Source of the DNA: Georgenia ruanii
GTDB taxonomy: Bacteria > Actinomycetota > Actinomycetes > Actinomycetales > Actinomycetaceae
DNA length: 64,000 nucleotides
Direction: 5' to 3'
Assembly: GCF_009193175.1 (NCBI RefSeq)
Contig: NZ_VUKE01000004.1
Location: 172,777-236,776 of the forward strand
Shown: one piece after another, positions 36,641 through 44,694 of the stretch
Layout: every line of letters starts with the position of its first letter
How positions within the stretch are numbered: position 1 is the first letter of the stretch
Translations under genes and position numbers: made by a program
Notes under the pieces: model-generated
What the model was told of the DNA's origin: nothing
Database searches by the model: none
What the model saw: the letters and a program-made list of their open reading frames with translations, nothing else

Positions 36641-37636
36641 CTACAGCAGCTCGGCCCGCAGCTGGTCGGCGGGCTTGGGCGACAGCAGCCCGGGCGGGAC
36701 GTCGAACACCGTCTTGGCGCCGACCTGCCCGGCGGCGTGGAGGCGGGCGGCGGCCCGGGCGTACGCGACCAGCACGCTGGCGGTGAACTCGGGGTTGCTG
36801 CCGAGCTCGAGGCGGTACTCCACCACCTGGGAGCTGCCCGCCCCGGTGCTGCCGCTGCGGATGACGAACCCGCCGTGCGGCATCGCGGCGTGGTCGCGAG
36901 CCAGCTCCTCGGCGCTGATGAAGCTCACGGTGGTGTCGTAGTCGGCGAAGTAGTCGGGCATCGTGACGATGGCCCGCTCCACCGCGGCAGCGTCCGCCCC
37001 CTCCTCGAGGACGACGTAGCACTCGCGCCGGTGCTTCTGCCGGGTGGTCAGCTCCGGACGCCGGCCGCTGCGCACCGCGTCGATCGCCTCCTCCGACGGC
37101 ACGGTGTACTGCACGCCCCCGGCCACGCCGGCCACGCGCCGCACGGCGTCGGAGTGGCCCTGGCTCAGGCCCTTGCCCCAGAAGGTGTACGTCTCCCCGT
37201 CGGGCAGCAGGGCCTCGCCCAGGAGCCGGTTGAGGGAGAACATGCCCGGGTCCCAGCCGACCGAGATGATCGCGGTGTGGCCGCCCGCGCGGGCGGCGTC
37301 GTCGACCGCGCCGTAGTACGCGGGGATCTTCGCGTGGGTGTCGAAGCTGTCCACGGTCGTGAAGTGGGCGGCCAGGGCCGGGCCGTGCTCGGGCAGGTCC
37401 TCCTTCGACCCGCCGCACAGGACGAGGACGTCGATGTCCTCGCGGTGCTCGAGCAGCTGGTCCCAGGGCAGCACCGGCACGTCGGCCCGCGGCGGGGTGA
37501 CCTGGGCGGGGTCGCGGCGGGTGAAGATGCCCACCAGCTCCATGTCGGCGCACCGGTCGACGGCGGCCACGACCCCGCGCCCGAGGTTCCCGTACCCGGC
37601 GATCCCGATCCTCAGCCGTGCTGCCATGTGTGTCAC
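36641..37636 (-). CDS. ddh: meso-Diaminopimelate D-dehydrogenase
   Basis: 331 residues. NADPH-dependent enzyme making meso-DAP from tetrahydrodipicolinate in one step (or the reverse). The Rossmann motif IGIAGYGNLGRGV is at the N-terminus, and VLVLCGGSKEDLPEHGP, STGWDPGM-like ISVGWDPGMFSLNRLL, FWGKGLSQGHSDAVRRV and PHGGFVI are the substrate-site signatures of the Corynebacterium Ddh family. The GTG start has AGGGA eight bases upstream; an ATG three codons later is equally possible. Unusual together with dapC and dapD in the same window: two routes to meso-DAP. Confidence 0.94.
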   Translation of the reverse strand: MTHMAARLRIGIAGYGNLGRGVVAAVDRCADMELVGIFTRRDPAQVTPPRADVPVLPWDQLLEHREDIDVLVLCGGSKEDLPEHGPALAAHFTTVDSFDTHAKIPAYYGAVDDAARAGGHTAIISVGWDPGMFSLNRLLGEALLPDGETYTFWGKGLSQGHSDAVRRVAGVAGGVQYTVPSEEAIDAVRSGRRPELTTRQKHRRECYVVLEEGADAAAVERAIVTMPDYFADYDTTVSFISAEELARDHAAMPHGGFVIRSGSTGAGSSQVVEYRLELGSNPEFTASVLVAYARAAARLHAAGQVGAKTVFDVPPGLLSPKPADQLRAELL

Positions 37637-37858
37637 GTCTCCGTTCCCTGGGTCGCCGATGCGTCGGACCGGCGGCTCGTCGACGGCGTGGCTCCCGCGG
37701 CACCGGCCGCGGGGCTCGCGCGCCCTGTGCCAGCGACGGTAACCGCGGGCGGCGGCGCCGGGCGATTCCGTCCGCGGCGAGACCGCGCCCGCGTGGCTTC
37801 GACCTCACGGGCAGGCGGCGGCCACGCCCGACCCTCCCGGCCTCACCCGGGCTTCGGC

Positions 37859-38509
37859 CTATCGGGCCGGCGGCGCGTCCGCGGACCGGGCCCACAGGTC
37901 GGTGATGGCCACGCCGACGTCCCGCAGCAGGTCGCGCAGCAGGGGCAGGCTGAGCCCCACCACCCCGTGGTAGTCGCCCTCGATCGCGGTGACGAACGGG
38001 CCGCCGAGGCCGTCGACGGTGAACGCGCCGGCCACCGCGAGCGGCTCCCCGGTGGCGACGTAGGCGGCGATCTCGGCGTCGGTGAGCTCGGCGAAGCGCA
38101 CCACGGTGGAGGACGTCGCCCCCACCTCGGTCGGCCCGGCGATGAGCCAGTGGCCGGTGTGCAGCACCCCGCTGCGCCCGCGCATGCGCTGCCAGCGGGC
38201 GACGGCGTCCGCGGCGTCGGCCGGCTTGCCCAGCACCGCGCCGTCGAGCTCGAGCATGGAGTCGCACCCGAGCACGAGGTCGGCGGCCCGGGAGCGGCCG
38301 TGGACGTCGCGCGCCTTGGCCCGGGCCAGCAGGAGCACCTGCTCGGCGGCCGGGACCGGTCGGGTACCCGCGCGGGCGGCCGCGTCCGCGGCGTCGGCCA
38401 GCAGGGCGTCCTCGTCGACGCCCGAGACCTCCACCAGCGGGTCGATGCCCGCCGCGCGCAGGGTGCTCAGTCGGGCGGGGGAGGCGGAGGCGAGGAGGAG
38501 TGAGGTCAC
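37859..38509 (-). CDS. maf: Maf family nucleoside triphosphate pyrophosphatase
   Basis: 216-residue house-cleaning enzyme that hydrolyses non-canonical or surplus NTPs (dTTP/UTP type or modified nucleotides). N-terminal [19 protein letters not shown] contains the Maf signature S-x-S-P-R/A-R, and [19 protein letters not shown] the second conserved block with the catalytic Asp. C-terminal [30 protein letters not shown] is diagnostic. No ribosome site is seen; TACCCT ends seven bases before the GTG, so the mRNA is probably leaderless. Confidence 0.94.
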   Translation of the reverse strand: MTSLLLASASPARLSTLRAAGIDPLVEVSGVDEDALLADAADAAARAGTRPVPAAEQVLLLARAKARDVHGRSRAADLVLGCDSMLELDGAVLGKPADAADAVARWQRMRGRSGVLHTGHWLIAGPTEVGATSSTVVRFAELTDAEIAAYVATGEPLAVAGAFTVDGLGGPFVTAIEGDYHGVVGLSLPLLRDLLRDVGVAITDLWARSADAPPAR

Positions 38510-38804
38510 GCCGGCCAGGGTAGGGGACGCGCCCGGGGGTGATCATCACCTGAAAATTCGTCCGCCGTGATCGCTTCGTGACCGGGGTGTGACACCGGTG
38601 TGACATGGGGCGACCTGCGCAGAAATCAAAGAGCCACTTTCCCGATATCTCTGTCGCTGAGGCTGGCGCGCCGGGGTGGCGCCTCGCCCCCTGGAAGGAC
38701 GACACCTGTCGGGTTAGCCTGTGGTGCGAGTCACCGTCGGCCCCGGCCTCATCGTGGATCGCCGGGGCCGTCGGGGGCTCGCCGTGAAGCGGCTAGGGGG
38801 GTTC
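38510..38804. other. 295-bp divergent region, maf / Hsp70-like gene
   Basis: No gene is supported. It contains the maf -10 box TACCCT (38522 to 38517, - strand), a dyad GGTGAT-c-ATCACC (38538-38550) that covers the expected maf -35, the 11-bp-periodic GTGA array, and a TAGCCT hexamer (38715-38720) that may be the -10 of the Hsp70-like gene. A 12-base word shared with the iniA-like promoter region starts at 38718. Confidence 0.6.
38567..38610. promoter_or_regulatory. Four GTGA half-sites at exact 11-bp spacing
   Basis: GTGA begins at 38567, 38578, 38589 and 38600. Units are cGTGAtcgctt, cGTGAccgggg, tGTGAcaccgg and tGTGAcatggg; the last two share the nonamer GGTGTGACA. Read on the other strand they are TCAC repeats, the arrangement of 11-bp direct repeats bound by PhoB/PhoP/OmpR-type response regulators. 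Confidence 0.72.
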
Positions 38805-40715
38805 ATGACGTACGCGGTCGGCATCGACATCGGCACCAGCTTTGTCGCAGCCGCCATCACCCGGCTCGTCGGTGCCCGCCACCAGGCGCCGCAGCCGCTG
38901 CACCTGGGTACGCGCTCCGCCGCCGCGCCGTCGGTGATCTACCTCGGCGAGGACGGCCTGGTCCTGGTCGGCGAGACCGCCGAGCGCCGGGCCCTCGCGG
39001 AGCCGCACCGTGTCGTGCGCGAGTTCAAGCGCCGGGTGGGCGATCCCGTCCCGGTGGTCGCCGGCGACCTGCTGGTCGCGCCCCAGGACGTCTTCGCCAC
39101 CCTCGCCCGCTGGGTCGTGGACCGCGCGGCGGAGCAGGAGGGGGAGGGGCCCGAGCGGGTCGTCGTCGCCCACCCGGCCGGGTGGGGCGGGTACAAGATC
39201 GGCCTGGTCCGCGAGGCGCTCGCGGGCGTCGGACTCGGCGACGCCGCCCTCATCAGCGAGCCGGAGGCCGCCGCGCTGCACTACGCCGCCTCCGAGCGGG
39301 TCGACGTCGGCAGCACGATCGCGGTCTACGACCTCGGCGGCGGGACGTTCGACGTCGCCGTCCTGCGCAAGGTCGCCGCGGACACCTTCGACGTCCTCGG
39401 CACGCCGGAGGGCCTCGAACGACTCGGCGGGGCCGACTTCGACGAGGCCGTCTTCCGCCACGTCACCACCAGCCTCGGCGGCGACCTCGCCGGGCCGGAC
39501 ACCACCGACGCGGACGTCCTGCTGGCCTTCTCGCGGTTGCGCCGGGAGTGCACCGAGGCCAAGGAGGCGCTCTCGGGGGACTCCGAGACCACCGTCCCGG
39601 TCCTGCTGCCCGGGGTGCACACCCAGGTCCGGCTCGTCCGCGCCGAGTTCGAAGAGCTCATCGAGAGCCACGTGCGCGAGACCGTCGCGACCCTGCGGCA
39701 CGCCCTGGACCTCGCCGAGGTCGCGCCCGACGAGCTCTCCGCCGTGTTGCTCGTCGGTGGCTCCTCCCGCGTGCCGCTCGTCGCCGAGCTCGTCTCGGCC
39801 GAGCTGGGACGGCCCGTCGCCGTCGACGCCGACCCCAAGGCCAGCATCTGCCTCGGGGCCGCCCTGGCCGCGGCCGTCCCCGGTGCGGCGGAGGGCACCA
39901 CCGTGGTCGTCGACGACGGCGCCCCGGTGTCCGATGGCGCCGCGGTGCCCGACGATGAGCCGGCCATGGTCGCCGGCGCCCCGCGCGCCGCCCGGACCGC
40001 CGCCGACGCCGCCGTCGCCCCCCGGCCCCCCGCCCCGGTGGCCGCGGTCGCCGGCGGCCCGTGGCGGGTCGGCACCCGGCGCGGCGTGAAGGTGGCCGCC
40101 GCGCTCGCGGGCGTGGTCGGCATCACGATGCTCACCGCCGTCGCGGGGCAGACCCCGCAGGTCGTGAACCACCTGCTCGCCCCGGCGTTGACCGAGGCCC
40201 AGGCGGGCACGCCTACGGGAGGCGGCACCGACGGGGGGTCCGCGGTCGGCACCCGGGAGGGGACGACGCCCGGGGACGGGACGGCCAGCCAGACCTCCGC
40301 CGAGCCCCGGTCGTCGGCGCGGCGCACGACGCCCGGCGCCACCCCGGAGGCGACGCCCACGCCGACCACCGGGGCGCCGTCGTCGACGGCGGCGCAGCCA
40401 AGCATCGGGACCCCCGCCGCGGGCCCCTCGACGTCCCGCCCGAGCGGGACGGGCACGCCCACCGCCCCGGAGACGCGCGCACCGTCGCCGTCCGGCAGCC
40501 CGACCCCGGTGACCCCGTCGCCCTCGCCGACCCCGTCCCCGTCTCCGGCCACCGAGCCGCCCACCGGTGGTGCCATCGGGCAGGAGGACCCCTCGACCTC
40601 ACCGGCTCCCAGCGACCCGGCGAGCCCGGCGGGGAGCCCGACGGTCGTGCCGGGGGAGGCCCAGCTCGTCGAGAACCCGGCCGGCGCTCCCGGCACCGGA
40701 GGGACGGGAGGGTGA
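38805..40715 (+). CDS. Membrane-anchored Hsp70 (DnaK-like) family protein
   Basis: 636 residues. The N-terminal 370 residues are an Hsp70/actin-type ATPase: phosphate-1 VGIDIGTSFVAAA, phosphate-2 AVYDLGGGTFDVAVL (about residues 173-187) and adenosine motif VLLVGGSSRVPLVAEL (about 314). No substrate-binding beta-sandwich follows. Instead come an Ala/Pro linker, one membrane helix (about 427-447, VAAALAGVVGITMLTAVAG) and an exported tail of about 190 residues rich in Thr, Pro, Ser and Gly. The ATG has AGGGGGG upstream. The next gene, a LuxR-type ATPase, overlaps its stop, so the two probably work together. It may be an ATP-driven envelope sensor or a scaffold; not a classical chaperone. Confidence 0.88.
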   Translation: MTYAVGIDIGTSFVAAAITRLVGARHQAPQPLHLGTRSAAAPSVIYLGEDGLVLVGETAERRALAEPHRVVREFKRRVGDPVPVVAGDLLVAPQDVFATLARWVVDRAAEQEGEGPERVVVAHPAGWGGYKIGLVREALAGVGLGDAALISEPEAAALHYAASERVDVGSTIAVYDLGGGTFDVAVLRKVAADTFDVLGTPEGLERLGGADFDEAVFRHVTTSLGGDLAGPDTTDADVLLAFSRLRRECTEAKEALSGDSETTVPVLLPGVHTQVRLVRAEFEELIESHVRETVATLRHALDLAEVAPDELSAVLLVGGSSRVPLVAELVSAELGRPVAVDADPKASICLGAALAAAVPGAAEGTTVVVDDGAPVSDGAAVPDDEPAMVAGAPRAARTAADAAVAPRPPAPVAAVAGGPWRVGTRRGVKVAAALAGVVGITMLTAVAGQTPQVVNHLLAPALTEAQAGTPTGGGTDGGSAVGTREGTTPGDGTASQTSAEPRSSARRTTPGATPEATPTPTTGAPSSTAAQPSIGTPAAGPSTSRPSGTGTPTAPETRAPSPSGSPTPVTPSPSPTPSPSPATEPPTGGAIGQEDPSTSPAPSDPASPAGSPTVVPGEAQLVENPAGAPGTGGTGG

Positions 40716-43243
40716 GCGTGGACGCCCGCACGACGACCCCCGTCCCGGTGCGCAGCCTGCGCGGTCCCGGGGCCGTCCTGCTCGACGAGGTCGCCGCCGA
40801 CCCGCAGCGCCGCCTGCTTGTGGGGGTCACCGGGCCGGCCGGCACCGGCAAGTCGGTCCTGCTCGGCGAGCTCGCCGGCGTCTACCGGGCGGCCGGCTTC
40901 GAGACCCGGCAGGCCCCCGCGCCCGACGTGCCCGGCGGCGACGCGGCGTACACCGCCGTCCTCGTCGACGACGCCCACGACCTCGACGACGTCACCGTGG
41001 GGCGGCTGCGCGAGCTGGCCGAGAAGGGGGAGAGCCACCTCGTCGTCGCCCACCGGCCCTGGCCCCGCAGCCGGGCCCTGCGGGCCCTGCTCGCCACCCT
41101 CGACCTGCACCGCCCGCCCGTCGCGCTCGGCCCGATGGGCCGCGAGGACGTCGCCATCGTCGCGGCCCACCGGCGCGGGCAGCCGGTCCCCGGCACGGTC
41201 GTGGACGCGCTGACCCGCCTGACCGCCGGCATGCCGTGGCTCGTCCATCGCGTCGTGGCCACCTGGCCCCGCGACGGCGTCCAGGTGGCGCCGGCCGGGG
41301 TGCTCGCCCAGCTCGGCCGGGAGCTCGAGCACCTCGACGACCGGCTGCGGAAGCTGCTGCTCGACCTCGCCGTCGGCTTCGACCTCGCCGGCGACACCCC
41401 GCCCCCGGCCCTCGAGCAAGATCCGGACGGCGTGGAGGACCTCGTCGCCCACGGCGAGGCCGCCGGGCTCCTCACCGCCAGCGGGGCGATCGTCCCGCTC
41501 GTGGGCGAGGCGCTGGTCGTGGCGACGCCCGCGCACCGGGTCCGCGCGCGGCAGCGCGCCCTGCTCGCGGCGGTGGACGCCGCCGGGCGACCCCTGGACG
41601 ACGTCGCCCGCCAGCTCGCCCGGACCGGCCTGGCCGATCCGCGCGTGGCCGCCGCGCTTACCAGCCAGGCCGACGCCGCGCTGGCGCGGGACCCCGCCGC
41701 CGCCCGGGCGCTGTACACCCAGGCCGTGGCCGCCGGGGCGGACGTCGGCGCGCTCGCGGCCCGGCGGGCCCAGGCGGCGGCGCTGTCCGGCGACCTCGAC
41801 GAGGCCGGCCGCATGGTCGACGACCTGCTCACCCGGCCGGACCCGCCCGACCTGGGCCGCGCCGTCGACGTCGCCGCCGAGGTCTGGTCCCGGCGGGGCA
41901 TGCTGGCCCGCAGCGCCCAGGTGTACCGCTGGCTCGGGGCCGCCCGGGCGGGGGCGTCCGCGCCGCTGGCGGTCGTGGCGCTGCTCGGGGCGGGGGACCG
42001 CGAGGGGGCCGAGGAGATGCTGGGCGCCAGTCCGGCGGCCGCACCGCCCACGGTGCTGGCGTCGGTGCCGGCGCTGATGTCCGAGGGGCTGGGGGAGACC
42101 CTGGACGGCTCCGCCACCGCGGCGATGGCCTCGCTCGTGCGCGCCTCGGACATGCTCACGGCCAGCGGCTGCGCCATCCCCCTGCCGATCGGCCCGGCGG
42201 AGCTGGCGGCGCTGGCCGCCCTGCACGTCGGGGAGCTGTCCGTGGCGGAGTCGGTCATCGAGGGCGCGCTGGCCGGCGGGCAGGGCAGCGCGGCCACCCG
42301 CCCGGGCCTGCTGCTGCTCCGGGCGTGGACGGCGATGCTGCGCGACCGCCCCGACCGCGCCCAGGCCGCCGTGGGCGAGGCGGCGGGCGCCGGGAACGCC
42401 CTCGCGCCGCGCGAGGAGCTCTTCCTGCGGGCGCTCGAGGTCGGGCTCGCCCGGCGGACCGACGACGCGCCGGCGCTGGTGCAGGCGTGGGGCCGGGCCC
42501 GGGAGACGATCCTGCACTTCCCGGTCGACCTGTTCACCCTGCTCCCGCTCGGCGAGCTGCTCATCGCCGCGGCACGGCTGCGGGACGCCCCCCGCGTCGA
42601 GGGCCACGTCGCGGAGGCGTGGGCGCTGCTGAGCCGGCTGGGCGACCCGCCGCTGTGGGCGGTGCCGTTGCACTGGGCCCACGTGCACGCCGCCATCCTC
42701 GCCGAGCGGCCCGCCGACCTCGGTCCGCACGCGGCGGCGCTGGTGCGCGCGGCCGGGAAGAGCCACTACGCGGCGGTCCTCGCCGCCGCCGGCCGGGCGT
42801 GGGTGTCGGTGCTCGCCGGGAACGTCGACGTGGCGGTGGTCGAGAACGCCGCCCGCGGGCTCGCCTCCGTCGGCCTGACCTGGGACGGCTCCCGCCTGGC
42901 GGGCCACGCCGCCGCCCGCACGGAGGAGCGCAAGGACATGGCCCGGCTGCTCGCGCGCGCCCGGGACCTCCACCCCGGCACGACGCCGGGCCTCCCGCAG
43001 GAGGCGGCCCTCGCGGCGGGTCGCCCGCTCGCCGACGACAGCGGCCTCAGCCCCCGCGAGCGGGAGATCGCCGGGCTCGTGCTCGCGGGGAAGACCTACC
43101 GCGAGATCGGCGACACGATCTACATCTCGCCACGCACCGTGGAGCATCACGTGGCGCGCATCCGGCGCCGGCTGGGTGCGGCCTCGCGCTCGGAGCTGCT
43201 CGCGCGGCTGCGCATCGCCCTTGGCGAGGAGTGGGGCGCGTAG
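40712..43243 (+). CDS. Large ATP-binding LuxR-type (LAL/IniR-like) transcriptional regulator
   Basis: 843 residues. Residues ~38-50 hold a Walker A (GVTGPAGTGKSVLL) and ~82-92 the Walker B-like AVLVDDAHDLDD, an AAA/STAND-type ATPase. A long alpha-helical, probably TPR-like middle follows (~300-760). The C-terminal 65 residues are a LuxR helix-turn-helix: LSPREREIAGLVLAGKTYREIG, then YISPRTVEHHVARIRRRLGA. GTGA overlap with the Hsp70-like gene gives translational coupling. Directly upstream of the IniB-like genes, matching the position and type of the LuxR-type regulator described for mycobacterial iniBAC. It is the obvious candidate activator of the module. Confidence 0.9.
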   Translation: MSVDARTTTPVPVRSLRGPGAVLLDEVAADPQRRLLVGVTGPAGTGKSVLLGELAGVYRAAGFETRQAPAPDVPGGDAAYTAVLVDDAHDLDDVTVGRLRELAEKGESHLVVAHRPWPRSRALRALLATLDLHRPPVALGPMGREDVAIVAAHRRGQPVPGTVVDALTRLTAGMPWLVHRVVATWPRDGVQVAPAGVLAQLGRELEHLDDRLRKLLLDLAVGFDLAGDTPPPALEQDPDGVEDLVAHGEAAGLLTASGAIVPLVGEALVVATPAHRVRARQRALLAAVDAAGRPLDDVARQLARTGLADPRVAAALTSQADAALARDPAAARALYTQAVAAGADVGALAARRAQAAALSGDLDEAGRMVDDLLTRPDPPDLGRAVDVAAEVWSRRGMLARSAQVYRWLGAARAGASAPLAVVALLGAGDREGAEEMLGASPAAAPPTVLASVPALMSEGLGETLDGSATAAMASLVRASDMLTASGCAIPLPIGPAELAALAALHVGELSVAESVIEGALAGGQGSAATRPGLLLLRAWTAMLRDRPDRAQAAVGEAAGAGNALAPREELFLRALEVGLARRTDDAPALVQAWGRARETILHFPVDLFTLLPLGELLIAAARLRDAPRVEGHVAEAWALLSRLGDPPLWAVPLHWAHVHAAILAERPADLGPHAAALVRAAGKSHYAAVLAAAGRAWVSVLAGNVDVAVVENAARGLASVGLTWDGSRLAGHAAARTEERKDMARLLARARDLHPGTTPGLPQEAALAAGRPLADDSGLSPREREIAGLVLAGKTYREIGDTIYISPRTVEHHVARIRRRLGAASRSELLARLRIALGEEWGA

Positions 43244-43407
43244 CCCGGCGGTCCGGATTCACCCGTCCGATCACCCGGCCCCCTCACCCCCGGGTGGCGG
43301 CCCCTGGTGCGCCCGGACGCCGGAACGCGTGGGCCCGGGCGGAGGCCCCATGCCCGGCCCGCGAAGCAGGGGCGGGAGCCCCGATGTGGTCGACACCTGT
43401 CCGGTCC

Positions 43408-43413
43408 TACGTT
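43408..43413 (+). promoter_or_regulatory. -10-like TACGTT before first IniB-like gene
   Basis: TCCTACGTTCG, 60 bp before the ATG. The near-identical word CCCTACGTTCG occurs 47 bp before the second IniB-like gene, so this is probably the -10 of paralogous promoters. No clear -35 box. Confidence 0.5.
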
Positions 43414-43472
43414 CGGCCCAGTCGGGCGGGACCCGCTCGGCCCCTGACGCTTCACGGACGAGGAGATCACCG

Positions 43473-44474
43473 ATGGCCACCATCGCCAGCCAGCTGCTCG
43501 AGTTCCTCCTGCACCTCATGCGCGACCCGCAGGCTGCGGCCGAGTTCAACGCCGACCCCGAGGGCTACCTCGCGAGCTCTGGCCTCGCCAACGTCTGCAG
43601 CGCCGAGGTCGCGGCCGTCGCGCCGGTCGTGCTCGAGCACGCCGTCCGGCGAGAGGTCAGCACCGAGGCGTCGGCGCGTGCCGAGGCGTCGGCCCGCGCG
43701 GAGGCCTATGCCCGGGCGGAGGCCTCCGCGCGCGGCGAGCGCGACCACGGCCACCACCGTGACCGGGACGATGACCGTGACCACGGGCGCGACCATGACC
43801 GTGACCACGGGCGCGACCACGACCGTGACCACGACCACGACCACGCCGTGACCCAGCTGACCCACATCGTCAACAACTTCGAGTACACCAAGAACATCGA
43901 CGACCGGGACACCATCACCGACCAGTCAATCCACCAGAACATCTGGGCCGACGGCGACGTCAAGCAGTGGTTCGACAACGACGCGATCATCGCCTCGGGC
44001 GACGACGCCGTCGCGGCCGGCGGCGACGCGCACGTCGACAGGTCCACCGACAACTCCACCAACGTCGAGGCCCACGACTCCACCGTCGAGGTGGGTAACA
44101 CCGACATCGACGTCCGCGACTCCTTCAACGACGACCACTCCACCGACAACTCGGACCACTCGGTCGACGTGACCCGGGACTCCTACAACGACAACTCCGA
44201 CCACTCCACCGACCTGGACCTCGACGTCTCCGACTCGTTCAACGACCAGTCCACCCACTCCGACATCGACATCACGGACTCCTTCACCCAGGACAACGAC
44301 GTCGTCGACGCCAAGGACGCCGACATCGACGTCGACGCCTCGGACCACTCCACGACGGTCTCCGACGTCGGAAACACCGACGTCTCGGACAACGTCGTCG
44401 CGTACGACTCCTTCGACGACAACTTCTCGGACAACTTCTCCGACAACGACCTGGACGTCGACGGCGCGGCCTGA
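43473..44474 (+). CDS. IniB N-terminal domain protein 1 with His/Asp-rich and DSF-repeat tail
   Basis: 333 residues, no signal peptide or membrane helix. Residues 1-50 (ASQLLEFLLHLMRDPQAAAEFNADPEGYLASSGL) match the IniB N-terminal domain. Next comes an Ala-rich helical repeat (EASARAEA units, ~62-88), then a stretch of DRDHGRDH-type His/Asp/Arg repeats (~90-127) that could bind metal. Then a core shared with the next gene: LTHIVNN, DTITDQSIHQNIWADGDVKQWFDNDAI and ASGDDAVAAGG. The rest (~190-333) is very acidic, with DSF(N/T)D motifs every 12-20 residues. GAGGAG precedes the ATG. Function unknown; in mycobacteria iniB is induced with the dynamins by wall inhibitors. Confidence 0.85.
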   Translation: MATIASQLLEFLLHLMRDPQAAAEFNADPEGYLASSGLANVCSAEVAAVAPVVLEHAVRREVSTEASARAEASARAEAYARAEASARGERDHGHHRDRDDDRDHGRDHDRDHGRDHDRDHDHDHAVTQLTHIVNNFEYTKNIDDRDTITDQSIHQNIWADGDVKQWFDNDAIIASGDDAVAAGGDAHVDRSTDNSTNVEAHDSTVEVGNTDIDVRDSFNDDHSTDNSDHSVDVTRDSYNDNSDHSTDLDLDVSDSFNDQSTHSDIDITDSFTQDNDVVDAKDADIDVDASDHSTTVSDVGNTDVSDNVVAYDSFDDNFSDNFSDNDLDVDGAA

Positions 44475-44485
44475 CCTCGCGCCGG

Positions 44486-44515
44486 TGGCCGGCCCGCCCC
44501 CCTGGGCCGGCCACT
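44486..44515 (+). terminator. Terminator after first IniB-like gene
   Basis: An 11-bp perfect stem, GTGGCCGGCCC / GGGCCGGCCAC, with an 8-nt C-rich loop, 12 bp past the stop. It suggests the two IniB-like genes are separate transcription units, each with its own TACGTT promoter. Confidence 0.8.
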
Positions 44516-44642
44516 GGTCCGGCCGGTTCGGGTGGCTACCGGGCGATGCCGCCCGACCCCTAGCCCGGGGGTCCCCCCACCCCCTAACGAGGGCCGGCAC
44601 AGGCACGGGCAGGGCCCCGATGCCACCCGGCCGGGCGCGCCC

Positions 44643-44648
44643 TACGTT
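44643..44648 (+). promoter_or_regulatory. -10-like TACGTT before second IniB-like gene
   Basis: CCCTACGTTCG, 47 bp before the ATG, the counterpart of the word in front of the first IniB-like gene. GAGGAGG forms the ribosome site. Confidence 0.5.
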
Positions 44649-44694
44649 CGAGGCAGCGCGCCGTCGCCCGGGGCCATGACGACGAGGAGGCCCG

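Noticed and set aside
38605..38787. 60-codon open frame upstream of the Hsp70-like gene
   Set aside because: Starts inside the GTGA array, has no ribosome site or recognisable sequence, and overlaps the probable promoter.
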